NCBI RefSeq assembly: GCF_003855255.1
Contig: NZ_CP034072.1
Span: 806,001 to 870,000 of the forward strand
Length of the DNA: 64,000 nt
Direction of reading: 5' to 3'
Source: Mycolicibacterium nivoides
Lineage (GTDB): Bacteria; Actinomycetota; Actinomycetes; Mycobacteriales; Mycobacteriaceae
The translations under genes and the position numbers were made by a program. Under the pieces are notes generated by a model. The model was not told the origin of the DNA, made no database searches, and saw only the letters and a program-made list of their open reading frames with translations. This document shows, one piece after another, positions 39,183-48,900 of the stretch. Within the stretch, counting starts at the first letter, position 1; each line of letters begins with the position of its first letter.

Positions 39183-39203
39183 CCTTCAGTTAGCCTGAAG
39201 GTT
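39181..39203. promoter_or_regulatory. Perfect 9-bp inverted repeat, likely MarR operator over a leaderless promoter
   Basis: AACCTTCAG (39181-39189) and CTGAAGGTT (39195-39203) are exact inverted repeats with a 5-nt spacer. The right arm ends at the base before the ATG of the next gene. TAGCCT (39191-39196) fits a TANNNT -10 element 7 nt before that ATG, which would give a leaderless mRNA blocked by a bound regulator. It lies directly behind the MarR gene. Confidence 0.65.
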
Positions 39204-39644
39204 ATGGAGTTCGTGTTGCTGTCCATCCATGTGGTGGCAGGCATCCTGTTCGTGGGCCCGGTGGCAGTGACCACCAGCATGTTTCCCCGATATGCGCCGG
39301 TGGCTGTGGCGCCGGGAGGCGGCGAACGCGTCGAGCGCAACGCCGACACCGCGCGACTGCTGCATCGCATCACCCGCGTCTACGGGCTTCTGGCGCTCGC
39401 GGTTCCGGTCATCGGCCTCGTACTCGCCACCGTGCAGGGCCGCGCGACCGAGATCTGGGTCGTCGTCGCCATGGCGCTCACGGCCGTGGCGGGCGGGTTG
39501 CTCGCGCTGCAGATCGTGCCGCGCCAACAGCGGGCGCTCGACGCTCCCGACGACGGCGCTCAATTGCGCCGTCTCGGCATGATGGCAGGCGTCTTCAACC
39601 TGCTGTGGGTGGTCGTCGTGGTGCTGATGGTCGTGCACCCGTGA
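39204..39644 (+). CDS. Four-helix membrane protein (DUF2269-like)
   Basis: A 146-residue membrane protein with four hydrophobic segments and an N-terminal LLSIHVVAGILFVGPVAVTT helix with a conserved-looking His, similar in layout to DUF2269 proteins. First gene of a three-gene set with 4-nt overlaps. The ATG directly follows the palindrome; no ribosome-binding site is separable, consistent with leaderless translation. Function unknown. Confidence 0.7.
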   Translation: MEFVLLSIHVVAGILFVGPVAVTTSMFPRYAPVAVAPGGGERVERNADTARLLHRITRVYGLLALAVPVIGLVLATVQGRATEIWVVVAMALTAVAGGLLALQIVPRQQRALDAPDDGAQLRRLGMMAGVFNLLWVVVVVLMVVHP

Positions 39645-39907
39645 CGGGGTTACTCCGCACCCTCGGTGTGCTCTCGGTCCTCGAACTCGTCAGCGTGTTG
39701 GTTCTGCTGGTGAATCTCGCCACCGTGCACGACGAAGCGCTCGCACACGTCCTCGGCCCGGCGCACGGCGCGCTCTATCTGGCGGTGGCCGTCATCGCGC
39801 TGTTCGGACGTGACCTGACCGCGCGAACCCGGATCGGTGCTCTGATCCCAGTGCTGAGCGGTCCGCTCACCATGGTCAACGTGCGGCGAGAGGCGAAGAG
39901 CGCATGA
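39641..39907 (+). CDS. Small membrane protein (DUF3817-like)
   Basis: An 88-residue protein with three hydrophobic helices and the segment HVLGPAHGALYLAVAV, resembling DUF3817. GTG start lies in the stop of the previous gene, and its own stop overlaps the rhodanese ATG. Function unknown. Confidence 0.68.
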   Translation: MTGLLRTLGVLSVLELVSVLVLLVNLATVHDEALAHVLGPAHGALYLAVAVIALFGRDLTARTRIGALIPVLSGPLTMVNVRREAKSA

Positions 39908-40233
39908 GCTTCCGGCACTACCTGCGGCGACCGCCGGCCGTCAGCGCCGCCGAGGCGGTCCGCCTCGTCCATGGCGGCGCGCTCGTCATCGACGTTCGTC
40001 GCGCGTTCGAGTGGAACCGGGTTCACATTCCCGTCGCGGTGCATATGCCGCTCGAGGAGCTGCCCGAGCGCTGCCTGGAGCTTCCCGACGACCGTCTACT
40101 GATCACCTTCTGCACCGGCGGGCTCCGGTCCGCCGGTGCGGCAAATCTATTGGTGGAGAACGGTTTCGAGGCAGTCAACATGAGCGGTGGCCTGATCCAC
40201 TGGCGTGCGGCGGGTGGACCGCTGACCCCCTGA
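39904..40233 (+). CDS. Single-domain rhodanese
   Basis: A 109-residue rhodanese-fold protein with the catalytic cysteine C70 (FCTGGLRS), preceded by VIDVRRAFEWNRVHIPVAVH. Such proteins move sulfane sulfur between acceptors. As third gene of the MarR-linked set it hints at control by reactive sulfur or oxidative stress (inference). Confidence 0.9.
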   Translation: MSFRHYLRRPPAVSAAEAVRLVHGGALVIDVRRAFEWNRVHIPVAVHMPLEELPERCLELPDDRLLITFCTGGLRSAGAANLLVENGFEAVNMSGGLIHWRAAGGPLTP

Positions 40234-40244
40234 GGTGAGAACGG

Positions 40245-40895
40245 TCAGTGCAGCGCCGAGTCGATGGGCGTCTCGCCGGAGATCACCTCGAAGGTCCGGC
40301 CCGCAGTCTCCGGCTCGTGCAGCACGGCAAGCAGCACCCCGGCGACATCCTCGCGGGGAATGCTCCCACGGCCGGTGGAATCGGCGACGGTCACGTTTCC
40401 GGTACCGGGCTCATCGGTGAGCCCGCCCGGACGCACGATGGTGGTCCGCAATCCGGAGCGGGCCCGCACGTCGGCATCCGCCTCGGACTTGGCGTGCATG
40501 TAGGCCAGGAACACCTCGTCGTAGTTCTCGTCGAGCGAGCGGTCGTCTGCGGAGAGCGCCGAGACCATCACGTAGCGGCCCACGCCGGCGGCCTCGGCCG
40601 CATCGGCCAGCAGAATCGCCGCATCGCGATCCACGGTCTGCTTGCGGGCCGCTCCGCTGCCCGGCCCGGCACCGGCCGCGAACACCACGGCGTCGGCGCC
40701 GCGCACGGCGTCCGCGACCTCGGCGACCGATGCGCTCTCGAGGTCCAGCACGACCGCGGTCGCGCCGGCCGCCTCCAGGTCGGCGGCCTGGGCGGGGTTG
40801 CGGATGAGCCCGACCGCCTCGTCGCCTCGCGCCGACAGCAACCGTTCGAGGATCAGGGCGATCTTTCCGTGTCCGCCGGCAATAACCACGCGCAT
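40245..40895 (-). CDS. NAD(P)H-binding atypical SDR
   Basis: A 216-residue Rossmann protein of the NmrA/YwnB-like type: MRVVIAGGHGKIALILERLL, DAVVFAAGAGPGSG, YVMVSALSADDR, TTIVRPGGLTDEPGTG. The classical YxxxK is replaced by the atypical arrangement. GGGAGG lies 7 nt before the ATG at 40895, excluding the earlier codon at 40964. Convergent with the rhodanese gene (11-nt gap). Substrate unknown. Confidence 0.87.
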   Translation of the reverse strand: MRVVIAGGHGKIALILERLLSARGDEAVGLIRNPAQAADLEAAGATAVVLDLESASVAEVADAVRGADAVVFAAGAGPGSGAARKQTVDRDAAILLADAAEAAGVGRYVMVSALSADDRSLDENYDEVFLAYMHAKSEADADVRARSGLRTTIVRPGGLTDEPGTGNVTVADSTGRGSIPREDVAGVLLAVLHEPETAGRTFEVISGETPIDSALH

Positions 40896-41027
40896 ATCCG
40901 TACCTCCCACGACCACGGTATCGCCGGGTCGCTCACTCAGCCCAGCGCACTGAGTGCGCGGCACTCCTCACCGGCGGCATTACGGTGATCTCGGATGCGG
41001 TGTGTGCCGCTGGAGGGGGTGGGGCGC

Positions 41028-41408
41028 ATGGAGATCAGGCACGAGGCCGTGACCGATCCGCGCGGTGTCAATTGGACGGTGCGACGCAAGTGGATGTCCG
41101 GCCCGGACACGGCGGGGGACTCCGACGGGGTGATCGGGACGGTATTCACCGCCGTCGTGCTGCTGGTCTTCCTGGCCTGGCCGTTCTGGTTCGTGGCGAA
41201 ATTCCTCGGGGTGCCCTGGACGATCGTCATCGAGCGGGACGGCAGGGAAGTCGGTACCGAACGCGTCAAAGGATGGCGAGCATCGGAGCGGCGAATGGAT
41301 GAGATCCGCCGGAACATCCTCACCTCCGGTGTCTCGCAGCAGAACCCGCCGTACCCGCCGTCGCGTCAGGCGGATCGGCAAACCTCATCTGGGTACTGGT
41401 ACCGCTGA
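41028..41408 (+). CDS. Conserved single-pass membrane protein
   Basis: A 126-residue protein: N-terminal RHEAVTDPRGVNWTVRRKWM, one membrane helix (VIGTVFTAVVLLVFLAWPFW), then a basic segment. ATG at 41028 follows a GGAGG-rich stretch; an upstream GTG/ATG at 40995 is in frame. No function recognised; it lies before ruvC. Confidence 0.65.
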   Translation: MEIRHEAVTDPRGVNWTVRRKWMSGPDTAGDSDGVIGTVFTAVVLLVFLAWPFWFVAKFLGVPWTIVIERDGREVGTERVKGWRASERRMDEIRRNILTSGVSQQNPPYPPSRQADRQTSSGYWYR

Positions 41409-41453
41409 TTGGCGTGTCCCTGCGGCAACCCGTCGGCGCGGCCCGCTACGCTA

Positions 41454-41469
41454 TCGAACAGATGTTCTG
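41454..41469 (+). promoter_or_regulatory. LexA (SOS) box upstream of ruvCAB
   Basis: TCGAAC-AGAT-GTTCTG matches the mycobacterial SOS box TCGAAC-N4-GTTCGA except at two bases in the right arm. It ends 14 nt before the GTG of ruvC. DNA-damage induction of ruvCAB through LexA is established in mycobacteria. Confidence 0.8.
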
Positions 41470-41483
41470 ACGAAGGGGTTCGT

Positions 41484-42053
41484 GTGCGGGTGATGGGAGT
41501 GGATCCCGGGTTGACGCGCTGCGGCCTGTCTGTGGTCGAGAGCGGTCGCGGTCGGCAGGTCACCGCGCTGGATGTGGACGTGGTCCGCACCCCGGCCGAT
41601 GCGCCGCTCCAGAAGCGGCTGCTGGAGATCAGCGATGTGGCCGAGCACTGGATGGACACCCACCGGCCCGACGTGATCGCGATCGAGCGGGTCTTCGCAC
41701 AGCAGAATGTGTCGACGGTGATGGGCACGGCCCAGGCCGGCGGTGTGATCGCACTGGCCGCGGCCCGCCGCGACATCGAGGTCCATTTTCACACCCCGTC
41801 GGAAGTGAAGGCGGCCGTCACCGGAAACGGCCGCGCCGACAAGGCCCAGGTCACCGAGATGATCACCAGAATTCTTGCCCTGCAAGCCAAGCCGACCCCG
41901 GCTGACGCCGCCGACGCGCTGGCGCTGGCTATCTGCCACTGCTGGCGCGCCCCGATGATCGCGCGGATGGCGGCCGCCGAGGCGATGGCCGCCGAACAAC
42001 GCCGCAAATATCAGGCCCGCCTGAAATCCACCGCGAAGGCGGCCCGGGCATGA
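41484..42053 (+). CDS. ruvC: Holliday junction endonuclease RuvC
   Basis: A 189-residue resolvase with acidic catalytic residues D7, E68, D141 and D144 ([33 protein letters not shown]). It nicks Holliday junctions during recombinational repair. GTG at 41484 is chosen for alignment with the family start and the AAGGGG upstream; the open frame continues 25 codons further without family similarity. Confidence 0.97.
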   Translation: MRVMGVDPGLTRCGLSVVESGRGRQVTALDVDVVRTPADAPLQKRLLEISDVAEHWMDTHRPDVIAIERVFAQQNVSTVMGTAQAGGVIALAAARRDIEVHFHTPSEVKAAVTGNGRADKAQVTEMITRILALQAKPTPADAADALALAICHCWRAPMIARMAAAEAMAAEQRRKYQARLKSTAKAARA

Positions 42054-42637
42054 TCGCCTCGGTGCGTGGTGAGGTCATCGACATCGCCCTGGACCATGCC
42101 GTGATCGAGGCCGCCGGCGTCGGCTACAAGGTGATGGCGACGCCTTCGACGCTGGCCAACCTGCGCCGGGGTGCCGAGTCGCGGCTGATCACCGCGATGA
42201 TCGTGCGCGAGGATTCGATGACGCTCTACGGGTTCGCCGATGGCGATGCCCGCGACCTCTTCCTGACGCTGCTGGGAGTCTCGGGCGTCGGGCCGAAGAT
42301 CGCGTTGGCGACGCTGGCGGTCTACGACCCGCAGGCCCTGCGGCAGGCACTGGCCGACGGGGACGTGACGGCCCTGACCCGGGTTCCAGGCATCGGTAAG
42401 CGCGGCGCAGAGCGGATGGTGCTCGAACTGCGCGACAAGATCGGTCCGGTGACTCCCGGAGCGATCGGCGGGGCGATGGGTCACGCGGTGCGCGCTCCGG
42501 TGGTGGAAGCCCTTGTCGGACTTGGCTTTGCGGCCAAGCAGGCCGAGGAGGCCACCGACAAGGTCCTGGCCAACGATCCCGAGGCGACGACGGCTTCCGC
42601 GCTGCGGGCAGCGCTTTCCATGTTGGGTAAGAAGTAA
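42050..42637 (+). CDS. ruvA: Holliday junction branch-migration protein RuvA
   Basis: A 195-residue RuvA: OB-fold N-terminus ([20 protein letters not shown]), helix-hairpin-helix [14 protein letters not shown] and [16 protein letters not shown], and a small C-terminal RuvB-contact domain. ATG overlaps the ruvC stop by 4 nt. Confidence 0.97.
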   Translation: MIASVRGEVIDIALDHAVIEAAGVGYKVMATPSTLANLRRGAESRLITAMIVREDSMTLYGFADGDARDLFLTLLGVSGVGPKIALATLAVYDPQALRQALADGDVTALTRVPGIGKRGAERMVLELRDKIGPVTPGAIGGAMGHAVRAPVVEALVGLGFAAKQAEEATDKVLANDPEATTASALRAALSMLGKK

Positions 42638-43692
42638 TGGGCCGTTTCGACGATGACGACGAACCCGACGAGCGGGAGGTCTCTCCGGCACTGACGGTAG
42701 GTGAAGGCGATATCGACGCCAGCCTGCGCCCGCGCTCACTGGGCGAGTTCATCGGTCAGCCCCGGGTTCGCGAGCAGCTGCAGCTGGTCATCGAGGGCGC
42801 CAAGAACCGCGGCGGCACACCGGATCACATCCTGCTGTCCGGCCCTCCCGGGTTGGGCAAGACCTCACTCGCAATGATCATCGCGGCCGAGCTGGGCTCC
42901 TCGCTGCGGCTCACCTCGGGTCCCGCGCTGGAGCGGGCCGGTGACCTGGCCGCGATGCTGTCCAACCTCGTCGAGCACGATGTGCTGTTCATCGACGAGA
43001 TCCACCGCATCGCCCGGCCCGCCGAGGAAATGCTGTATCTGGCGATGGAGGACTTCCGCGTCGACGTGGTGGTCGGCAAAGGCCCTGGCGCCACGTCGAT
43101 CCCGCTCGAGGTCGCGCCGTTCACGTTGGTGGGGGCGACCACCCGGTCAGGCGCGCTGACCGGTCCGCTGCGGGACCGGTTCGGGTTCACCGCGCATATG
43201 GACTTCTACGAGCCGGTTGAACTCGAGCGGGTACTGGCCCGCTCGGCCGGCATCCTCGGCATCGAGTTGGGTGTCGAGGCGGGCACGGAGATCGCCCGGC
43301 GCTCCCGTGGCACGCCCCGCATCGCCAACCGGCTGTTGCGCCGGGTCCGGGACTACGCCGAGGTCCGCGCCGACGGCGTGATCACCCGCGATATCGCCAA
43401 GGCCGCGTTGGAGGTCTACGACGTCGACGAACTCGGTCTCGACCGCCTGGACCGCGCCGTGCTCGCGGCGCTTACCCGCAGCTTCGGCGGTGGTCCGGTC
43501 GGCGTGTCGACCCTGGCGGTGGCGGTGGGTGAAGAAGCGACCACGGTCGAGGAGGTTTGCGAGCCCTTCCTGGTGCGCGCCGGCATGGTGGCCCGCACCC
43601 CGCGGGGCCGGGTGGCCACGCCGCTGGCGTGGACGCATCTGGGCATGCAACCGCCGGTTACCGGACTGGGACAGCCCGGCCTGTTTGAATAG
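42637..43692 (+). CDS. ruvB: Holliday junction helicase RuvB
   Basis: A 351-residue AAA+ motor that drives branch migration with RuvA. Walker [10 protein letters not shown], Walker B FIDEIHR, sensor and arginine-finger region [10 protein letters not shown] and a C-terminal winged helix are all present. ATG shares one base with the ruvA stop. Confidence 0.98.
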   Translation: MGRFDDDDEPDEREVSPALTVGEGDIDASLRPRSLGEFIGQPRVREQLQLVIEGAKNRGGTPDHILLSGPPGLGKTSLAMIIAAELGSSLRLTSGPALERAGDLAAMLSNLVEHDVLFIDEIHRIARPAEEMLYLAMEDFRVDVVVGKGPGATSIPLEVAPFTLVGATTRSGALTGPLRDRFGFTAHMDFYEPVELERVLARSAGILGIELGVEAGTEIARRSRGTPRIANRLLRRVRDYAEVRADGVITRDIAKAALEVYDVDELGLDRLDRAVLAALTRSFGGGPVGVSTLAVAVGEEATTVEEVCEPFLVRAGMVARTPRGRVATPLAWTHLGMQPPVTGLGQPGLFE

Positions 43693-43697
43693 ACGGC

Positions 43698-44084
43698 ATG
43701 GTCATCGCCGGTCTGGTGTTCGCCGCGCTCGCCGCGGTCCTGCATGTCTACATTTTCGTGATGGAGTCGCTGACCTGGACTTCACCGCGTACCCGCGCCA
43801 CCTTCGGCATCAGTGAGGAGGAGGCGCAGGCCACCAAGGAGCTCGCGTTCAATCAGGGCTTCTACAACCTGTTCCTGGCGATCGTCACGGTCATCGGCAT
43901 CGTCGCGGTGGGTGTGGGGCACAACGGGGTTGGGCTTGCTCTGGTATTCGCCGGGGTGGGGTCGATGCTGGCCGCCGCCGCGGTCCTGCTGACGAGCTCG
44001 CCGGACAAGGCGCGCGCGGCGATCACCCAGGGCGTCTTCCCGCTGATCGCGGTCGTGCTTCTGGTCGTGGCGTTGCTGGTCTAG
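43698..44084 (+). CDS. DUF1304-family membrane protein
   Basis: A 128-residue membrane protein with four helices and the DUF1304 pattern HVYIFVMESLTWTSPRTRAT with NQGFYNLFLA. Function unknown. It follows ruvB by 5 nt; its TAG stop interlocks with the stop of the opposing pseudogene in the tetramer CTAG (44081-44084). Confidence 0.85.
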   Translation: MVIAGLVFAALAAVLHVYIFVMESLTWTSPRTRATFGISEEEAQATKELAFNQGFYNLFLAIVTVIGIVAVGVGHNGVGLALVFAGVGSMLAAAAVLLTSSPDKARAAITQGVFPLIAVVLLVVALLV

Positions 44085-45380
44085 GCCGCGCGCTTGTTGA
44101 CCACGAGGTGGATTTCCCGGGTGAACACCCGCAGGCCACCGGCCAGCGGTGGTGCGGTCGACCGATAGGTGGCACCGGTGGGGGTGATGAATTCTGTCGT
44201 GTGCCTGCCTGATTCGTCGACACCGGCCACCACTTACCAGCCGGGGCTCTCCTTGACGTAATTGCAGCGCTCGCACTGCCCCTGACCGTTGGCCGCGGAG
44301 GTCGACCCGTTCCGGTGATGCGGCTTCACGTGGTCGATGTGCCGGATCGGGGCATCGCAGTACGGCGTGCGGCAGGTTTGATCTCGGGTGGCGATGAAGC
44401 GGGCGAGGCCCTTCGGGAACCGCCGGGACCGGGATTCCATTGCGACCAGTGCTCCGGTGTCCGGGGCGGCGTAGAGGCGGCGCAGGGTGGCCCAGGAACT
44501 GTCGTCCGCGAGGGCGTTGCCGATCATGCGCCGGGCTGCCGCTGCGGGAAGGGGCCCATGGCCCTGCAGGCGCGCGGGCTGCGCGCTGCCGGCGAACAGG
44601 GTGTCGTCGGAGAGCACCAGGTTGACCGCGACGGGGACGGGTTTGGTGACATCACGACCGGTGATGCGGGCAGTCAGCGTGTCGGCCATGACCTGACCGC
44701 GGTTGCGACCATCGGTGCAACGGTCGGCCGCATCGGTGAGTGCGGAGCGCACGGATGCCGCGTCGGTCGCGGGCAGCAGGGCCGTGACGATGGCCATGGC
44801 GTCGGGCGCCGGCCGGAAGGTGACGTTGCGATCCTCGGGGGCGCGGGTGGCCCGTTCGATGACGGATACCGGATCAAGTTGGTATGCAATGGTTTTCGCG
44901 TCCGACGTCAGCCGCGCATCGCCGAGGCCGACCAGCGTGGTGTGGTCCGCGCAGAGTTGTTCGTCGAGGCGGCGCCGGTCAGCGGGGGGACAGGCAGGCG
45001 GCCTCACGGACGATCAACCGGGCGCGGGATTCGGTCAACACCCCGGATTCCAGGGCAGCCAATGTGCACGGCATGTCGCGCACGAGGATGCGAGCATCGC
45101 TGAGGTGGTGGCTGCCGCGGGAGGGTGAATCCATGCGGGCCAGTCCGATTTCCGAGCCCAGTCCGCGCCCACGCCGCGCGACAGGAACGCCGGCGGCAGC
45201 TTCTGTGCCACGGCGGGCGGCCTCCAGGGCGGCGGCGGCGCGAGCCTGCCCGGCTGCGGCGGCCGACTTGAGTCGTTCGAGCTCCGCGATGCGATCCCGC
45301 AGCGCCGCCTCACCGGCACCGGGGTCGATCCGCGCGAATGATTCGAACATGTGTTCGATACTACGTCGAGCCTCCGACAA
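44081..45380 (-). pseudogene. DUF222/HNH endonuclease gene (13E12 repeat type) with frameshift and internal stop
   Basis: The reverse strand encodes a full-length 13E12-type protein in two pieces. The first (start ATG at 45350, or TTG at 45380) runs to LIVREAACLSPR and stops; the second continues in another frame as ADRRRLDEQLCADHTTLVGL through an HNH core (CRTPYCDAPIRHIDHVKPHH, CERCNYVKESPGW). The break falls in a six-C run (plus-strand G6 at 44984-44989); five would restore the frame. A TAA at 44234-44236 then interrupts the C-terminus, which stays open in the same frame for 50 codons to 44081. Only these two lesions are seen, so decay is recent or one is a sequencing error. Confidence 0.85.
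45343..45358 (-). promoter_or_regulatory. Perfect LexA (SOS) box over the start of the 13E12-type gene
   Basis: TCGAACATGTGTTCGA matches the mycobacterial SOS consensus TCGAAC-N4-GTTCGA at every fixed position. The ATG at 45350-45348 lies within it. Damage-inducible 13E12 genes with such boxes are known from M. tuberculosis. Confidence 0.88.
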
Positions 45381-45396
45381 CGGCGCACCAGTTCGC

Positions 45397-45858
45397 CTAG
45401 CTGTGGTTTTCCACCCATGCAGCCAGCGCGGCCAACGCCATTCGCGTGCCGGTCTCGTTGTCGGCCGGATTCACCGCGTCGGGAATCCCGTCGTGCTCGA
45501 TGAGGACATCGGTGCCGTCTCCGGACTCACGCAACGTCGTCGTCATCGTCATCACGCCGCCCAAGGCGGGATCGTCGCTCTCGAACTCGATGGCTTCGAC
45601 GACCCGCTCATCCGGCACCAGCTCGACGAAATGACCGTGATAGGTGTCGGTGTGGGCGCTGGACTTCCCGACGGCGTCCGGCGAGTCGTAGTGCAGTGAG
45701 ATGCGGAAGGTTCCGCCCTCGCGCGCGTCGAACTTGTGTACCTCGCTGCGCATTCCGGCCGGAACCCGCCACGCCGCGATCGCGTCGGCGTCGACGAGCG
45801 CCCGATAGACCGCGACGCGGGGCGCATCGACGTGGCCGGAGACGCGCGTGCTGGTCAT
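45397..45858 (-). CDS. SRPBCC/AHSA1-family protein
   Basis: A 153-residue START-like fold protein: RVSGHVDAPRVAVYRALVDA at the N-terminus, then GGTFRISLHYDS, ELVPDERVVEAIEF and a C-terminal AALAAWVENH helix. These proteins bind hydrophobic ligands or act as small chaperone-like factors. ATG at 45858 starts the family domain; an ATG at 45873 adds five residues. It lies downstream of the CAR genes on the same strand, separated by a strong hairpin. Confidence 0.85.
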   Translation of the reverse strand: MTSTRVSGHVDAPRVAVYRALVDADAIAAWRVPAGMRSEVHKFDAREGGTFRISLHYDSPDAVGKSSAHTDTYHGHFVELVPDERVVEAIEFESDDPALGGVMTMTTTLRESGDGTDVLIEHDGIPDAVNPADNETGTRMALAALAAWVENHS

Positions 45859-45880
45859 CTCGCCACGGTACATACTGATT

Positions 45881-45909
45881 GGCCGCGGTCCTTGGTAGGG
45901 ACCGCGGCC
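45881..45909 (-). terminator. GC-rich hairpin downstream of carboxylic acid reductase 1
   Basis: GGCCGCGGTCC (45881-45891) and GGACCGCGGCC (45899-45909) pair perfectly over 11 bp with a 7-nt loop. A second, weaker hairpin (CTTCCC/GGGAAG, around 45923-45939) lies between it and the CAR stop codon. Together they probably end transcription of the reductase gene. Confidence 0.7.
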
Positions 45910-45942
45910 GCTCAGGGGATTCTTCCCTTGTGGGGAAGTCTT

Positions 45943-48900
45943 TTACAGCAACCCGAGCATCTGCAGGTTGGTGATGTACTTGACGATCACTGCCGGGCTG
46001 ACATGGGGGATGTCCTTGTCGGGCCCGATCTTGGCTTCCTGCACAGCCGCCCGGAACCGGTCGGTCGGCGCGGCCGCGCCCAACAACGGATGCGACGGCT
46101 GCTGGTAGTTGTGCAGCAGCGGCAGCAGTGAGGCCTGACGCTGCTTGTCCGGCAGCGTGCGCAGCGCAGTGTCGAAGCGCTGCAACCACTGGCCATATTC
46201 GTCGATGCGGTGCACCGGGTAACCAGCTTCGATCAGCCAGTCCACGAACTCGTCGAGACCGAGGCCGTCGTCGTACGGGTTCATCACGTGATACGTCTCG
46301 AACCCTTCGGTGACATGCACGCCCAGCGTCGAGATCGCCTCTGCGATGAACTCGACAGGAAGCCCGTCGTAGTGGGCCCGCTGGCGGTTGCCGTCTGCGT
46401 CGAGCTCGTAGAACGATCCGGGTGCGATGCCGGTGGCCACCAGGCTCAGCATCAACCGGGTGAACATGTCAGGCAGGTTGAGCTGGCCCGAGTAGGTGGT
46501 GTCGGCCAGGATCATGTCGCAACGGAACACCGAGACCGGCAGACCACATAGGTCGTGGGCCTCACGCAGCAGGACTTCGCCGGCCCACTTGCTGTTGCCG
46601 TAGCCGTTGGCGTAGGAATCGTCGACCTGCCGGGTCGGGCTGATCACCCGGATATCGGCATCCTCGACGAACTCACCGGGCTTGATGCCCCCGGCCACAC
46701 CGATGGTCGAGACGTAGACGAACGGCTTGATCTTCGTGGTGAGCGCGATGCGGATGAGCTCGGCAGTGCCGAGGGCATTCGCGTCGAACATCTGGCTGTA
46801 CGGCAGCACGTGGTTGACCAGTGCGGCCGGGTCGACGATCAGGTCGACGTCATCAGCCAGCCGCTGCCAGGTGTCGCGGTCGAGACCAAGATCGGCCTCG
46901 CCCTTGTCGCCTGCGATCACCTCAAGGTGCTTGGCGGCCAGATCCTGGTAGTGCGCAAGCAGTTTCGGGTCGCCGCCGCTGTTAGGTCCAGCACTGTCGA
47001 AGGTGGCGTCGAGCCGGGCGCGGGCCTCGGCGTCGCTCTTGGCGCGGACCAGGGCGATGACCTTGCCGTCGACCAGGTCCATGCGCTCCAGCCATTCCAG
47101 GGCCAGGTAGCGGCCGAGGAAGCCGGTGGCGCCGGTGAGCAGCACCGTGCGGACCTCGGTCGGCGCCTTGGGCAGCGACGGTGCGGCGGCCAGGGTGTCC
47201 GCGTCGAGGAACTTGTCCAGCGTCAGGTCACGTGCGTGCACCTCGGTGGCGTCACGTCCGTGCACCGACGCATACGTCGGGCGCTTGGATCCGTGGCGCT
47301 GCGCTTCGATGTAGCCGGCGATACCGGCTAGATCGGTGGCCGGGCTGACGATCACGCCGACCGGTACGTCCACGGCGAAGATCTCGTGCAGCAGGTTGGA
47401 GAATGTCAACGCCGACAACGAGTCTCCGCCCAGATCGGTGAAGTGGGCGTCGGGTGCGAGATCGGATGCCGCGGCGCCCAGCAGGGCTCCGGCGGCCCGG
47501 CTCACGGTGTCGATAACGGGTGCGTCGGCACCGCTGCGCCGTAGTTCACTCAGTTCGTTGGCCTGTCCCTCGGCCAGTTCGGTGTAGAGCTGCTCCAACC
47601 GCTGGCCGTAGTGGGTCTTCAGATTGGGCCGGGCCAGCTTGCGGATGCCGGTCAGCAGGCCGTTCTCCAGGCTGAAAGGTGTTGTCTCCACGATGAAATC
47701 GCGGGGCACCTCGTAGGACTGCAATCCGGCGGCGCGGGCCGCGTCCTGCAGCGAATCGTTGATCGCCTGCTTGGACACGGAAGGATCGGTGGGCACGACC
47801 ACGGCCAGCAGGTAGGAACGCGCGCTGTTGCCGTAGACGAAGATCTGCCGCACCAGCGGGCTGTCGCCGAAGACGGCTTCCAACTTGGAAACAGCGACGA
47901 ACTCGCCCTGCGAAAGCTTGAGCACGTTGTTGCGGCGGTCCAGGTATTCGACGTGATCGGGGCCGAGCTCGGCGACGATGTCGCCGGTGCGGTAATAGCC
48001 GTCCTCGTCGAACATCTCGGCGGTGATCTCCGGGCGCTTGTAGTACCCGGGGAACATCTGCTCGGACTTCACCAGCAGCTCACCGCGGGGGTGGGGCTGG
48101 TCGGTGCGGAAGTAGCCCAGATCCGGGACGTCGACCAGCTTGTAGTCGATCACCGGCGGCCGCTGGATGTGGCCGTCGACGAAGACCGAACCGGCCTCGG
48201 TCGAGCCGTACCCCTCCAGCAGGTGCATATCCAGCAGACGCTCCACCCAGCTGTGCATCTCGGCGGAGATCGGCGCGGAGCCGGTCATGGCGGAGACGAA
48301 CCGCCCGCCCAGCAGGCCCTCGCGGACCTCGGTGAGCACCTCGTCCTCGCTGCCACCGGAGCGGTCCAGGCGGCTCTGATACTCCTGGAACAGCATGTCC
48401 CAGATCCGCGGCACGAAGCTGAGCTGCGTGGGCCGGACCAGGGCCAGATCGTCGAGGAAGGTCGACAGGTCGCTGCGTGCGGCGAAGTACGCGGTGCCGC
48501 CTGAGCTCAGCGTGCCGATCAGGATGCCGCGGCCCATGACGTGGCTCATCGGCATGAAGTTGAGGGTGATCGCGGGCAGCACGGACTGGTTCTCGTCCCA
48601 GGTGGCCTTCGACGCGAGCTGCCACATGTTGGCGACCTTGCTCTCCGGGTACATCGCGCCCTTGGGGGTGCCGGTGCTGCCGGAGGTGTAGATCAGCATG
48701 GTCAGCGGGTCGGTCTGACCCGGGGTGTAGAGCGGTGCGTCGGCCAGTGAGCGGCCGCGATCGAGGACGTCGGCCAGCGGCTCGACGACCACGTCGGTAC
48801 CGGCGAGCGCGGTCTTGGCGGCCTGGAAGGTCTCACGTTGCGCGTCGACCTGGGGCCGGTAGTCGAAGACCACCAGGCGGCGGGGTGCGGGTCCGGAGCG

